From positions 5,444,001 through 5,508,000 of the forward strand of contig NZ_FNSY01000001.1 in the NCBI RefSeq assembly GCF_900105515.1: 64,000 nt of DNA. The letters are read 5' to 3'. A program made the position numbers and the translations under genes. The DNA is from Streptomyces sp. 2131.1. GTDB taxonomy: Bacteria > Actinomycetota > Actinomycetes > Streptomycetales > Streptomycetaceae. Within the stretch, counting starts at the first letter, position 1. Each line of letters begins with the position of its first letter. This document shows, one piece after another, positions 44,937 through 53,059 of this stretch. The notes under the pieces were generated by a model, which did not search any database, was not told the DNA's origin, and saw only the letters and a list, made by a program, of their open reading frames with translations.

Positions 44937-46189
44937 CACAGCTGCCGGGCCTCCTCGACACCGAGGCGATCCGTAAGGACTTCCCCCTTCTGGACCGCAC
45001 GGTCCACGACGGGAAGAAGATCGTTTACCTGGACAGTGCCGCGACCTCGCAGAAGCCGCGCCAGGTTCTCGACGCCCTCAACGAGTACTACGAGCGGCAC
45101 AACGCAAACGTGCACCGCGGTGTGTACACGATCGCGGAGGAGGCCACGGCGCTGTACGAGGGCGCCCGTGACAAGGTCGCCGCCTTCATCAACGCGCCCA
45201 GCCGCGACGAGGTCATCTTCACGAAGAACGCCTCGGAGTCGCTCAACCTCGTGGCCAACATGCTCGGCTGGGCCGATGAGCCCTACCGGGTCGACCACGA
45301 GACCGAGATCGTCACCACGGAGATGGAGCACCACTCCAACATCGTTCCCTGGCAGCTGCTCTCGCAGCGCACGGGCGCGAAGCTGAAGTGGTTCGGCATC
45401 ACCGACGACGGCCGGCTCGACCTGTCCAACATCGACGAGATCATCACCGAGAAGACGAAGATCGTCTCCTTCACGCTGGTCTCGAACATCATGGGCACCC
45501 ACAACCCGGTCGAGCAGATCGTCCGCCGCGCCCAGGAGGTCGGTGCGCTCGTCTGCGTCGACGCCTCCCAGGCGGCCCCGCACATGGTGCTCGACGTGCA
45601 GGCGCTCCAGGCCGACTTCGTGGCCTTCACCGGTCACAAGATGGTCGGCCCGACCGGCATCGGCGTGCTCTGGGGACGGCAGGAACTCCTGGAGGACCTG
45701 CCCCCGTTCCTCGGCGGTGGCGAGATGATCGAGACCGTGTCGATGCACTCGTCGACGTACGCTCCCGCGCCGCACAAGTTCGAGGCCGGTACGCCCCCGA
45801 TCGCCCAGGCCGTCGGCCTCGGCGCGGCCGTGGACTACCTCTCGGCGATCGGCATGGAGAACATCCACCGCCATGAGCAGGCCATCACCGCCTACGCGGT
45901 GAAGCGGCTCCTGGAGGTGCCGGACCTCCGGATCATCGGCCCGGCCACCGCGGAGGACCGCGGCGCGACGATCTCCTTCACGCTCGGCGACATCCACCCG
46001 CACGACGTGGGGCAGGTGCTGGACGAACAGGGCATCGCGGTCCGGGTCGGCCACCACTGCGCCCGCCCGGTCTGCCTGCGGTACGGAATTCCTGCGACGA
46101 CGCGAGCGTCGTTCTATCTGTACTCCACGCCCGCCGAGGTCGACGCCCTGGTGGACGGCCTGGAACACGTCCGGAACTTTTTCGGTTAG
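44933..46189 (+). CDS. sufS: Cysteine desulfurase SufS
   Basis: 418 residues; PLP enzyme releasing sulfur from cysteine. The PLP lysine is Lys236 in TGHKMVGPTG, the histidine for stacking is in TEMEHHSN, and the persulfide cysteine is Cys376 in GHHCARPVC. GTG start at 44933 is coupled to sufC. It feeds SufU, encoded 19 bases downstream. Confidence 0.96.
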   Translation: MTQLPGLLDTEAIRKDFPLLDRTVHDGKKIVYLDSAATSQKPRQVLDALNEYYERHNANVHRGVYTIAEEATALYEGARDKVAAFINAPSRDEVIFTKNASESLNLVANMLGWADEPYRVDHETEIVTTEMEHHSNIVPWQLLSQRTGAKLKWFGITDDGRLDLSNIDEIITEKTKIVSFTLVSNIMGTHNPVEQIVRRAQEVGALVCVDASQAAPHMVLDVQALQADFVAFTGHKMVGPTGIGVLWGRQELLEDLPPFLGGGEMIETVSMHSSTYAPAPHKFEAGTPPIAQAVGLGAAVDYLSAIGMENIHRHEQAITAYAVKRLLEVPDLRIIGPATAEDRGATISFTLGDIHPHDVGQVLDEQGIAVRVGHHCARPVCLRYGIPATTRASFYLYSTPAEVDALVDGLEHVRNFFG

Positions 46190-46208
46190 AGCGGCTGGGG
46201 ATTGACTC

Positions 46209-46664
46209 GTGAAGCTTGATTCCATGTACCAGGAAGTGATCCTGGACCACTACAAGCACCCCCATGGGCGCGGCCTGCGGGACGGCGACGCCGAGGTGCA
46301 TCACGTCAATCCGACGTGCGGTGACGAGATCACGCTGCGGGTGCGGTACGACGGCGAGACCATCGCCGATGTGAGCTACGAGGGCCAGGGCTGCTCCATC
46401 AGCCAGGCCAGCGCCTCCGTACTGAACGAGCTGCTGGTCGGCAAGGAGCTGGGCGAGGCGCAGAAGATCCAGGCCGCGTTCCTGGAGCTGATGCAGTCGA
46501 AGGGGCAGCTGGAGCCCGACGACGCGATGGAGGAGGTGCTGGAGGACGCGGTCGCGTTCGCCGGCGTCTCCAAGTACCCGGCCCGGGTGAAATGCGCGCT
46601 GCTGAGCTGGATGGCGTGGAAGGACGCGACGGCGCAGGCGCTGTCCGAAGGGAAGACCGCATGA
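46209..46664 (+). CDS. sufU: Sulfur-acceptor protein SufU
   Basis: 151 residues, zinc-dependent IscU-like sulfurtransferase. Cysteines are Cys37 (NPTCGDE), Cys62 (GQGCSIS) and Cys129 (RVKCALLSW), the typical zinc set with the aspartate in CGDE. GTG at 46209 (start KLDSMYQEVILDHYK) with GGGGATT upstream. The stop overlaps the next ATG. Confidence 0.95.
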   Translation: MKLDSMYQEVILDHYKHPHGRGLRDGDAEVHHVNPTCGDEITLRVRYDGETIADVSYEGQGCSISQASASVLNELLVGKELGEAQKIQAAFLELMQSKGQLEPDDAMEEVLEDAVAFAGVSKYPARVKCALLSWMAWKDATAQALSEGKTA

Positions 46665-46999
46665 GCGACAACGAGACCGTGACGACCAAGCCCGCCTCCG
46701 AGGAGGAGGTCCGCGAAGCGCTGTACGACGTGGTCGACCCAGAGCTGGGCATCGACGTCGTCAACCTGGGGCTGATCTACGGCATCCACATCGACGACGC
46801 CAACATCGCCACCCTCGACATGACCCTGACGTCCGCGGCCTGTCCGCTGACCGACGTCATCGAGGACCAGGCGAAGTCCGCGACGGACGGCATCGTCAAC
46901 GAGCTCCGGATCAACTGGGTCTGGATGCCGCCGTGGGGCCCGGACAAGATCACGGACGACGGCCGCGAGCAGCTGCGCGCGCTTGGCTTCAACGTCTGA
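46661..46999 (+). CDS. SufT/MIP18-family (DUF59) metal-sulfur cluster assembly factor
   Basis: 112 residues. Family motifs DVVDPELGIDVVNLGLIY (about 28-45) and TLTSAACPLTDVIEDQ with the conserved cysteine are present, as is VWMPPWGPDKITDDGREQL at the end. Such proteins help late Fe-S maturation. Last gene of the suf operon; a 14-bp terminator follows. Confidence 0.93.
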   Translation: MSDNETVTTKPASEEEVREALYDVVDPELGIDVVNLGLIYGIHIDDANIATLDMTLTSAACPLTDVIEDQAKSATDGIVNELRINWVWMPPWGPDKITDDGREQLRALGFNV

Positions 47000-47024
47000 G
47001 CGTCCGCGTTCCGCGTACGAAGGT

Positions 47025-47058
47025 GAACGGCCCCCGGCGATCGTGCCGGGGGCCGTTC
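47025..47058 (+). terminator. Terminator of the suf operon
   Basis: GAACGGCCCCCGGC (47025-47038) pairs perfectly with GCCGGGGGCCGTTC (47045-47058) around GATCGT. Confidence 0.85.
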
Positions 47059-47062
47059 GGCG

Positions 47063-47623
47063 TTACGGGTGCCACATGTCGGGGGGCTGTTCCTCCGTTG
47101 TCGCCGGGGTGGCCGGCAAGTGGTAGCAGCGCGATTGGACCGTGACCGACAGCATGGCTGGGGTTTTCTGGGACTTGACCTCTTTGTAGAGCCTTATGTC
47201 GACCATGACCCGCCGCTTCTCGGACTCGGCGACGATCTGCGGGCTATTGCCGATCGAGCCGTCCATGCCGTCCTTCGTGATCTTCCAGCCGTCCTTCGGG
47301 AGCCCGGTCCGCAGGCGGTTCATGCCTTTCTCCAGCTCGGGGAACGGCGCCTCATAGAGACTCCAGGGGTGGTAGGCGTAGTAGGGCTCTTCCTCGCGGT
47401 CGTCGTCCGAGCAGGGCATCGTCAGCGCCCCCGGCTCCGTGGCTTTTCCCTTGACATTGATGATCTCGAGAATTCGGCTGGATGCCTGCTCGACATCCGC
47501 CACCGCGGCATCCTTGTCCCGTGTTTCCATCGGAGCCCCTGTTGCCGAACATGCCACCGTCAGTGCGCATATGGCGACGGCGAATACCTGGCCGCCGCGA
47601 ATCCGTCGGGGGCGGCTCGGCAT
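47063..47623 (-). CDS. Secreted lipoprotein, second of two tandem paralogues
   Basis: 186 residues from the ATG at 47623, whose A is the last base of the preceding stop (TGATG); a GTG at 47635 is an alternative start. Basic start, hydrophobic segment and lipobox LTVACSA. The mature part shares long stretches with its neighbour: METRDKDAAVADVEQASSRI, MPCSDD, PYYAYHPWS, GMNRLR, IGNSPQIVAES and the C-terminal EEQPPDMW. I recognise no known family. Codon use is less GC-biased than in surrounding genes. Possible immunity or accessory protein for the hydrolase upstream. Confidence 0.8.
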   Translation of the reverse strand: MPSRPRRIRGGQVFAVAICALTVACSATGAPMETRDKDAAVADVEQASSRILEIINVKGKATEPGALTMPCSDDDREEEPYYAYHPWSLYEAPFPELEKGMNRLRTGLPKDGWKITKDGMDGSIGNSPQIVAESEKRRVMVDIRLYKEVKSQKTPAMLSVTVQSRCYHLPATPATTEEQPPDMWHP

Positions 47624-48171
47624 CAGGGACGCCACATGTTGGGGGGCTGTTCCTCCGGTGTCGCCGGGGTGGCCGGCACGCGGTAGCAGCGTGACTTGAC
47701 AGAGACCTCCAGCATGGCCGGTGAATCTTCGGCCTTGACTTCCTCGTGCAGCCTTACGTCGAGCAGGAGGGCATGGTCATTGGACTCGGCGACGATCTGC
47801 GGACTGTTGCCGATGGTGCCGTCCTTGCCGTCCTTGGTGATGGTCCAGCCGTTCTTCGGAAGTGCGACCCTCAGGCGGTTCATGCCTTTTTTCAGCTCGG
47901 CGAAGGGTGCCTTGTAAATGCTCCACGGGTGGTACGCGTAGTAGGGGTCTTCCTGGTGATAGTCGTCCGAGCAGGGCATCGTCATCGCCCCGGGCTCTGA
48001 GGGCGACCCCTTGACGTCGATCAGTTCGAGGATCCGGCTGGATGCCCTCTCGACCTCCGCTATCACGGTGTCCTTGTCCCGTGTCTCCATAGTCTTTTCC
48101 TCTCCCGAACACGCCACCGTAAGCGCGCATATAGCGATAATGAATCCCTGTCCGAGAGTTCGCCTATTCAA
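47623..48171 (-). CDS. Secreted lipoprotein, first of two tandem paralogues
   Basis: 182 residues: NRRTLGQGF start, hydrophobic helix, lipobox LTVACSG with Cys21 lipidated. Mature domain of about 160 residues with METRDKDTVIAEVERASSRI, MPCSDDYHQEDPYYAYHPWS and TKDGKDGTIGNSPQI. Two conserved cysteines (MPCSDD and SRCYRV) could form a disulfide. It overlaps the hydrolase gene upstream by 8 bases and the downstream paralogue by one base, so all are co-translated. Function unknown; the pair arose by tandem duplication. Confidence 0.82.
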   Translation of the reverse strand: MNRRTLGQGFIIAICALTVACSGEEKTMETRDKDTVIAEVERASSRILELIDVKGSPSEPGAMTMPCSDDYHQEDPYYAYHPWSIYKAPFAELKKGMNRLRVALPKNGWTITKDGKDGTIGNSPQIVAESNDHALLLDVRLHEEVKAEDSPAMLEVSVKSRCYRVPATPATPEEQPPNMWRP

Positions 48172-49963
48172 GTTTCACCTTGCCGTATGCGCCGACGATG
48201 ACAGCCGCCTGATTGCGTAGACTGATGGAGTCCTCGTCATAGAATCCCGTGTGTCCTGAAGCATCGCTTTTCATGATCATCCCGCCGAAGGATTTGTCGG
48301 TGGGGATGGCCAAGTTGTCGCCGAGCCCCATGAATCGGCCCCCCTCTCGGACCATGTCGTCGTCCCATGAGTCGGCACCCATGGCCCATACATGGTTGCC
48401 TCTGACGCCCAGGTCTCCGGCGTGATCGGCCTGGACGCCGGGACTGCCCGCGAAGACGTAGTCATCGGCGGCCTTGAGGTCCTGCCAGGACCCCGACTGG
48501 GCCGAGACGCCGACGACCGTGCTGCCGTAGCTGTGCCCGAGGACAGTCGTGTGCGAGCGAGTCCCGTCGGCGGCCTGTTGTGCGACTCTGTTCCCCTCCA
48601 GGAAGTCGTGGAGCCTCGGGCCGCCCTCCACTGCGTACTCCCCGCGTGTCGCCTGGGGAAGCACATTGTCCGGCGCGTTGTAGTCGAGCCACAGGATGGT
48701 GGATACGTCCTTTCCCCGGGCCATGCGGTGGCTTTCGGCCCAGAGCTTTTCGGCGCGGCCCAGGTCCCCACCGCTGGATTCCAGGCTCGCCTTCGTGCCG
48801 GGGACCCAGACGCCCACGTGATCCGCCGTGTCAGGGTTTCCGTTGGCGAGAATGATTCTCCCGTCCCCGAGGCCGGTGGGGTCGAAGCCGAGCAGATACG
48901 CCTCGGGAAGCCCCTTCTCGCCCGTGCGGTCGAAGCGGTCCTGGATGGCCTGCATTCCCTTGAGCGCGCCCTCGAGTCTGTCCTTCTTGGCGCCGTACTT
49001 GTCGTTCCACTGCCGCCACTCCGCGGTGATGACCGCGGCGGGATAGCTGCCATTGGTGTTGGGGGCGTATTTGACCGGCTCTTTCGGAATGGTGTTCAGG
49101 TCGAGCTGGTATTGCGCCCTCGTCTCGTCCAGGACCATTCTGTTCGCGTCGTCGCGGATGTCGGACGGGAGGCCGTTCATCGCTCCGATGGCGTTCGGGT
49201 GGACCGCCAGGTAGTCGGCCTGCTGTTCCGGAGTGAGGCCCTTCCACCACGCCGCGCTCTCCTCGGGGGTGGCTTCCCTCGGCGGGGGCTTGATGCTGTC
49301 CAGGTAGGTGCCGGCGGCGTCGGTCACCCCGCCCCGGTCGGAGGTCACGTCCGTCCAGTCCCGGTCCGAGACGACGAGGTCGTCGTCGGCGCGGAGGGCG
49401 CGGAGCTTCGGCTCCCACTTCGCGTCGGCCTCGGTGGCTTCCCGCAGGGCGTCCGCTATCCGGTCGGCGTACTCGATGGCCACGCCGTAGTACGGGTTCG
49501 GGTGGATGTTCGCCGCCTGGCGCTCCAGGGCGTCGGCCGTCGGGTCGCTCCCGGCGCTGCCGGTGACGGTGCCGCCCGCGGTGTCCTTGTCCTCGCCCGG
49601 CTTCCGGCCCGCCGGGTAGCCGACCGAACCGTCCGCGTGCACCGTGCAGTGGTCCGCGCGCGCGTCCTCGATCGCCGCCTCCAGCTTCCGTTTGGCCGAG
49701 GCCATGTCGAAGGCGAAGCCGTTCAGCGCGGTGCTCACGAGCCCGCACTCGGTCTGCACGTACTGGAAGTTCCCCGACACCGCGGCCAGTTCGCGCAGGG
49801 CGGCCGTGGCCGTCGCGCCCTTCAGCTGGTTGCGTATCCCCGCGGATATCTGGTTGTCGACGGTGTCCTTCGCCGCGTCGGCCATCGCGGCCGTCGCCCG
49901 GTATCGGTCCGCGGCGTTCTCGAATTCCGAGGGCTTAAGCGCCTGCAGCGTCGCGAGATCCAT
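48164..49963 (-). CDS. Large alpha/beta hydrolase (DUF1023) with a helical WXG-like N-terminus
   Basis: 599 residues. Residues 1-115 are helical and polar without a signal peptide (ATLQALKPSEFENAADRYR...), like the N-terminal hairpins of type VII secreted proteins. The middle (about 120-350) is charged and unassigned. The C-terminal 240 residues are an alpha/beta hydrolase: nucleophile Ser476 in GHSYGSTVVG, the SPGVQADHAGDL segment, and the histidine in SGHTGFYDED. DUF1023 proteins are predicted lipases or esterases. It begins 9 bases after a small helical gene and overlaps the lipoprotein gene, so the four genes are one cassette. Confidence 0.8.
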   Translation of the reverse strand: MDLATLQALKPSEFENAADRYRATAAMADAAKDTVDNQISAGIRNQLKGATATAALRELAAVSGNFQYVQTECGLVSTALNGFAFDMASAKRKLEAAIEDARADHCTVHADGSVGYPAGRKPGEDKDTAGGTVTGSAGSDPTADALERQAANIHPNPYYGVAIEYADRIADALREATEADAKWEPKLRALRADDDLVVSDRDWTDVTSDRGGVTDAAGTYLDSIKPPPREATPEESAAWWKGLTPEQQADYLAVHPNAIGAMNGLPSDIRDDANRMVLDETRAQYQLDLNTIPKEPVKYAPNTNGSYPAAVITAEWRQWNDKYGAKKDRLEGALKGMQAIQDRFDRTGEKGLPEAYLLGFDPTGLGDGRIILANGNPDTADHVGVWVPGTKASLESSGGDLGRAEKLWAESHRMARGKDVSTILWLDYNAPDNVLPQATRGEYAVEGGPRLHDFLEGNRVAQQAADGTRSHTTVLGHSYGSTVVGVSAQSGSWQDLKAADDYVFAGSPGVQADHAGDLGVRGNHVWAMGADSWDDDMVREGGRFMGLGDNLAIPTDKSFGGMIMKSDASGHTGFYDEDSISLRNQAAVIVGAYGKVKLE

Positions 49964-49972
49964 GCGCCCGGA

Positions 49973-50389
49973 TCACGCCCCCTTCGACCGACCGCCGACG
50001 GCCGGGGTGTCCTTGTACGTGCCCTTCATCGCGTCCAGCTCGGCTTTCAGCGACTCGTCGGGCTTCGCGAGGTCATGGCCCGAAGAGGCGAGGAGCCCGC
50101 CCAGGGACGTGCAGCGCTTGCGGACCTTCTCCACGTACGCGTGCCAGGAGGTGTACAGCTCCTGCTGGGCCGCCACGCTCCGGCAGCCGGGCACCTCGCC
50201 CAGCTCCGCCTGCCCCTCCTTGAGCTTCGTCAGCGCCGAACCGATCGGCGCGGCGAGGCCCTTCGTGGCGTCGCCCGCCTGGACCCACGCCCTCTTGCTC
50301 GTCCTCAGGTCCGCCGATGTGCCGGGCCCCTGCCCGCCCGCCGGTACATCCACCTGAAGGTGGTTCAACTGCATGTGCGTAGACGTCAC
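49973..50389 (-). CDS. Small helical WXG100-like protein, first gene of the cassette
   Basis: 138 residues, hydrophilic, mostly helical, no signal peptide or membrane helix. A WHAYVEKVRKRC stretch at about residues 85-96 resembles the W-x-G neighbourhood of ESX-type partners only loosely, and no strict WXG motif is present. GTG at 50389 follows GGGGAGGG; an internal ATG (QLNHLQVDV) is five codons later. It is 9 bases upstream of the hydrolase gene, the typical place of a small secretion partner. I do not recognise the family. Confidence 0.65.
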   Translation of the reverse strand: MTSTHMQLNHLQVDVPAGGQGPGTSADLRTSKRAWVQAGDATKGLAAPIGSALTKLKEGQAELGEVPGCRSVAAQQELYTSWHAYVEKVRKRCTSLGGLLASSGHDLAKPDESLKAELDAMKGTYKDTPAVGGRSKGA

Positions 50390-50577
50390 TGCGCCCTCCC
50401 CGTGTGTCCCCTGTCCCCACGGGCCCGGCCCCGCCTCCGGGTTGTCCGGGCCCGTACACGCGTGCCATCATTCCCGATTCCCACATGCAATCAAGCGGCT
50501 TCGAGCCAAATGCTGTTGGCGACGCGTGCCGGATGTCGCGGCCGTGCGGCGGGGCGCCGACGGGCAGACTGGGGGCC

Positions 50578-50943
50578 ATGACCCTGCGCTTCTACCAGCT
50601 CGCCGTCGACGCCCACGATCTGCCCGCCCAGGCCCGCTTCTGGTGCGCCGCCCTGGACTGGCGGGTGCTCTACGAGGACGAGAACGAGATCGTCATCGGT
50701 GCCGACGAGAACGCGCTGCCCGGTATCTGCTTCCTGCCCGTGCCCGAGGACAAGGCGGTCAAGAACCGGCTGCACATCGACCTGAGCCCGGACGACCAGG
50801 CCGCCGAGGTCGAGCGGCTGATCGGGCTCGGCGCCCGGCGCATCGAGGTCGGCCAGCCGTCGGACGTGACGTGGGTGGTGCTGGCCGACCCGGAGGGCAA
50901 CGAGTTCTGCGTACTGCGCCCGAAGGGGACGCTCACCGACTGA
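50578..50943 (+). CDS. VOC (glyoxalase/bleomycin-resistance fold) protein
   Basis: 121 residues: two VOC half-domains, TLRFYQLAVDAHDLPAQARFWCAALDW at the start and WVVLADPEGNEFCVL at the end. It resembles the VOC protein at 28496 in overall plan but is not a close copy. ATG at 50578; CTGGGGGCC immediately before offers a weak ribosome site. Substrate unknown. It stands alone, convergent with a membrane-protein gene. Confidence 0.83.
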   Translation: MTLRFYQLAVDAHDLPAQARFWCAALDWRVLYEDENEIVIGADENALPGICFLPVPEDKAVKNRLHIDLSPDDQAAEVERLIGLGARRIEVGQPSDVTWVVLADPEGNEFCVLRPKGTLTD

Positions 50944-50961
50944 GCCGGGCGCGCGGGGCCG

Positions 50962-52080
50962 CTACGCCGTGTACTGCGGCGGTACGGCGGCGGCCTCGGC
51001 AAGCACCGGGCCCAGGTTCTCGGTGCGGATGCGCCGGTCCACGTAGAGCAGCCCGGTCACCAGCGGCGGGAACACAGCCACGACCAGCTGGCTCACCATC
51101 TGGCCGAGCAGCACCAGCACGAGGTACCCGCTCATCGCGGTGATGATCGCGGCGGGGCCGGAGTGCTCATCGAGGTTGACCGAGCCCAGCATGCTGGTGA
51201 ACATGCCGAGGAACGTGAACGGGATCTGGATGAGGTAGCTCGCCACGGTGGCCATGACGCCCGCCAGCAGCGTCGTACCGAAGACGCGCCACCAGGCGCC
51301 GCGCACCAGCGTGACCGATCGGCGCAGCGAGGCCAGCGGGCCCTGGTTCTCGAAGACGACCGCCGACGGGGCGAGCGAGAACCTCACCCAGAGCCAGGTG
51401 GCCACCGGCAGGAACCCGAGGAAGCAGGCCACGCCCGCCACGACCAGCGCCGGCGAGCCCCCGTCGCTGTCCACGGCGACCGCGCCGACGATTCCGGCGA
51501 TGAGCGCGCCCAGGCCCAGCAGCAGCGGCACCATGGTGATCAGCGCGGTCAGCAGGAGCGCGCCGACCACCGCGGGCATCCGCGCCCAGGCCCGCCGCCA
51601 GATCGCCGAGAAGGTCGTCGGCCGGCCCAGCACCGCCTCCTGCAGGGCCGCCGGCACCGCTGCGCAGACCACGGCCGAGGCCACCACCATCGAGAGGAAC
51701 CCGAGCACCGCGACCACGCCGAACGCGGTGATCACCGGGGTCAGGTCACGCGCGGCGGGGTCCTCGTACTCGCTCAGCTCGAACAGCCGGTGCAGATGGT
51801 CCGAGACGGCCGAGTACGCGATGAGGACCGCCGTGACCATCACGAGCAGCGCGCCGCCGTACAGGGCCGCGCCCACCGCGAGCAGCTGCTTGCCGTAGCG
51901 GCCCAGGGTGGAGAAGGCGCCACCGAATATGTCCCCGACCCTCAGCGGCCCCAGGGGTATCACCCCGGGCTTCGGCGGCATCCAGCCCCCGCCCCAGCCA
52001 CCCCACCCGGACGGCCCCGGAGATCCCCCGTACGGCGCGCCTCCATGGGCCCCGCCGCCCCACCCTGCGTCCTGCGCCAC
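50962..52080 (-). CDS. Polytopic membrane protein (GDPD-anchor/YciC-like)
   Basis: 372 residues from the GTG at 52080, which follows ACGGAG. A glycine/tryptophan-rich N-terminus (GWGGWGGGW) leads to PPKPGVIPLGPLRVGDIFGGAF, the signature that opens this actinobacterial membrane family, followed by six long hydrophobic segments and RRSVTLVRGAWWRVFG before the last two. The family is similar to the membrane part of some glycerophosphodiester phosphodiesterases, but no catalytic domain is attached. Function unknown. Confidence 0.75.
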   Translation of the reverse strand: MAQDAGWGGGAHGGAPYGGSPGPSGWGGWGGGWMPPKPGVIPLGPLRVGDIFGGAFSTLGRYGKQLLAVGAALYGGALLVMVTAVLIAYSAVSDHLHRLFELSEYEDPAARDLTPVITAFGVVAVLGFLSMVVASAVVCAAVPAALQEAVLGRPTTFSAIWRRAWARMPAVVGALLLTALITMVPLLLGLGALIAGIVGAVAVDSDGGSPALVVAGVACFLGFLPVATWLWVRFSLAPSAVVFENQGPLASLRRSVTLVRGAWWRVFGTTLLAGVMATVASYLIQIPFTFLGMFTSMLGSVNLDEHSGPAAIITAMSGYLVLVLLGQMVSQLVVAVFPPLVTGLLYVDRRIRTENLGPVLAEAAAVPPQYTA

Positions 52081-52173
52081 TGCTGCTCCGTCGGTCCGTC
52101 GATCATGTACTGGACGAACCACGGTAGCGTCACGGGATTCCGGCGGATCCGGCCGTGTGCGAGCAGACGTTGC

Positions 52174-52185
52174 GTACACTTGTAC
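52174..52185 (+). promoter_or_regulatory. Leaderless promoter and TetR-type operator of the SMR gene
   Basis: TACACT (52175-52180) is a -10 seven bases before the ATG at 52188. It lies within the inverted repeat GTACA-CT-TGTAC (52174-52185), so a repressor would cover the start point. Confidence 0.55.
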
Positions 52186-52187
52186 AC

Positions 52188-52508
52188 ATGGGATACGGAC
52201 TGCTCGCCGCGGCCATCGCGGCGGAGGTGGCGGGGACGACCGCCATGAAGTACAGCGAGGGATTCACCCGGCTCTGGCCCTCACTGATCACCGTCGCCGG
52301 CTATCTGCTGGCCTTCTCCCTGCTCGCCCAGACCCTCAAGACCCTGTCCGTCGGCACCGCCTACGCGATCTGGGCGGGCGTCGGCACCGCCGCCGTGGCC
52401 CTCATCGGCATGGTCTTCCTCGGGGAGTCCGCCAGTCCCCTCAAGGCGCTCGGTGTGCTGCTCGTCATCGCCGGCGTGGTGGTGCTCAACCTCGGCGGGG
52501 CGCACTGA
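52188..52508 (+). CDS. Small multidrug resistance (SMR) efflux protein
   Basis: 106 residues, four transmembrane helices. Glu13 in AAIAAEVAGTTAMK corresponds to the proton/drug glutamate of EmrE; YAIWAGVGTAAVALIGMVFLGE in helices 3-4 is diagnostic. It uses proton antiport to export cationic compounds as a dimer. The ATG at 52188 has no ribosome site. It shares the base A with the next start (TGATG), so it is coupled to its TetR regulator. Confidence 0.9.
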   Translation: MGYGLLAAAIAAEVAGTTAMKYSEGFTRLWPSLITVAGYLLAFSLLAQTLKTLSVGTAYAIWAGVGTAAVALIGMVFLGESASPLKALGVLLVIAGVVVLNLGGAH

Positions 52509-53044
52509 TGGCACGGCGGTACGACCCCGAGCGGCGCTCCCGGATCATCGACGCGGCGATCCGGGTGGTCGGCGAGCGGGGCATCGCCGGGCTCAGCCAC
52601 CGCTCCGTCGCCGCCGAGGCCGATGTGCCGCTGGGCTCGACGACGTACCACTTCGCCTCCCTCGACGAGCTGCTGATCGCCGCCCTGCGCAGGACCAACG
52701 AGAACTTCGCCGCCGTCCTGCGCGACAGCCGCGCCCTCGCCGACCCGGACGCCGATCTCGCGGCCGAACTCGCCCGGCTGCTGGGGGTGTTCTTCGAGGG
52801 CGGGCGCGGCCGGGCCGAGCTGGAGTACGAGCTCTATCTCGCCGCCCTGCGCAGGCCCGCGCTCCGCCCGGTCGCCGCCGAGTGGACCGACGGCGTGGCC
52901 GCCCTGCTCCACCCGCGCACGGACCCGGCCACCGCACGCGCCCTGGTCGCCCTGATGGACGGCATCTGCATCCAGGTGCTGCTCACGGGCGGCGCCTACG
53001 ACGAGGCGTACGCGCGCGAGATGCTGGGCCGGGTCGCGGGCTGA
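52508..53044 (+). CDS. TetR-family repressor of the SMR pump
   Basis: 178 residues. N-terminal helix-turn-helix ARRYDPERRSRIIDAAIRVVGERGIAGLSHRSVAAEADVPLGSTTYHF (positions 2-48, classic TetR layout), then a helical ligand/dimer domain. It is in one operon with the SMR gene and probably binds the GTACA-CT-TGTAC repeat in front of it. The inducer is unknown. Confidence 0.9.
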   Translation: MARRYDPERRSRIIDAAIRVVGERGIAGLSHRSVAAEADVPLGSTTYHFASLDELLIAALRRTNENFAAVLRDSRALADPDADLAAELARLLGVFFEGGRGRAELEYELYLAALRRPALRPVAAEWTDGVAALLHPRTDPATARALVALMDGICIQVLLTGGAYDEAYAREMLGRVAG

Positions 53045-53059
53045 GGAAGTCCCGCGCGG

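Noticed and set aside
50404..50577. Longer start for the VOC gene at 50578
   Set aside because: The upstream extension (about 58 residues) has no similarity to the VOC fold; the ATG at 50578 matches the domain start.
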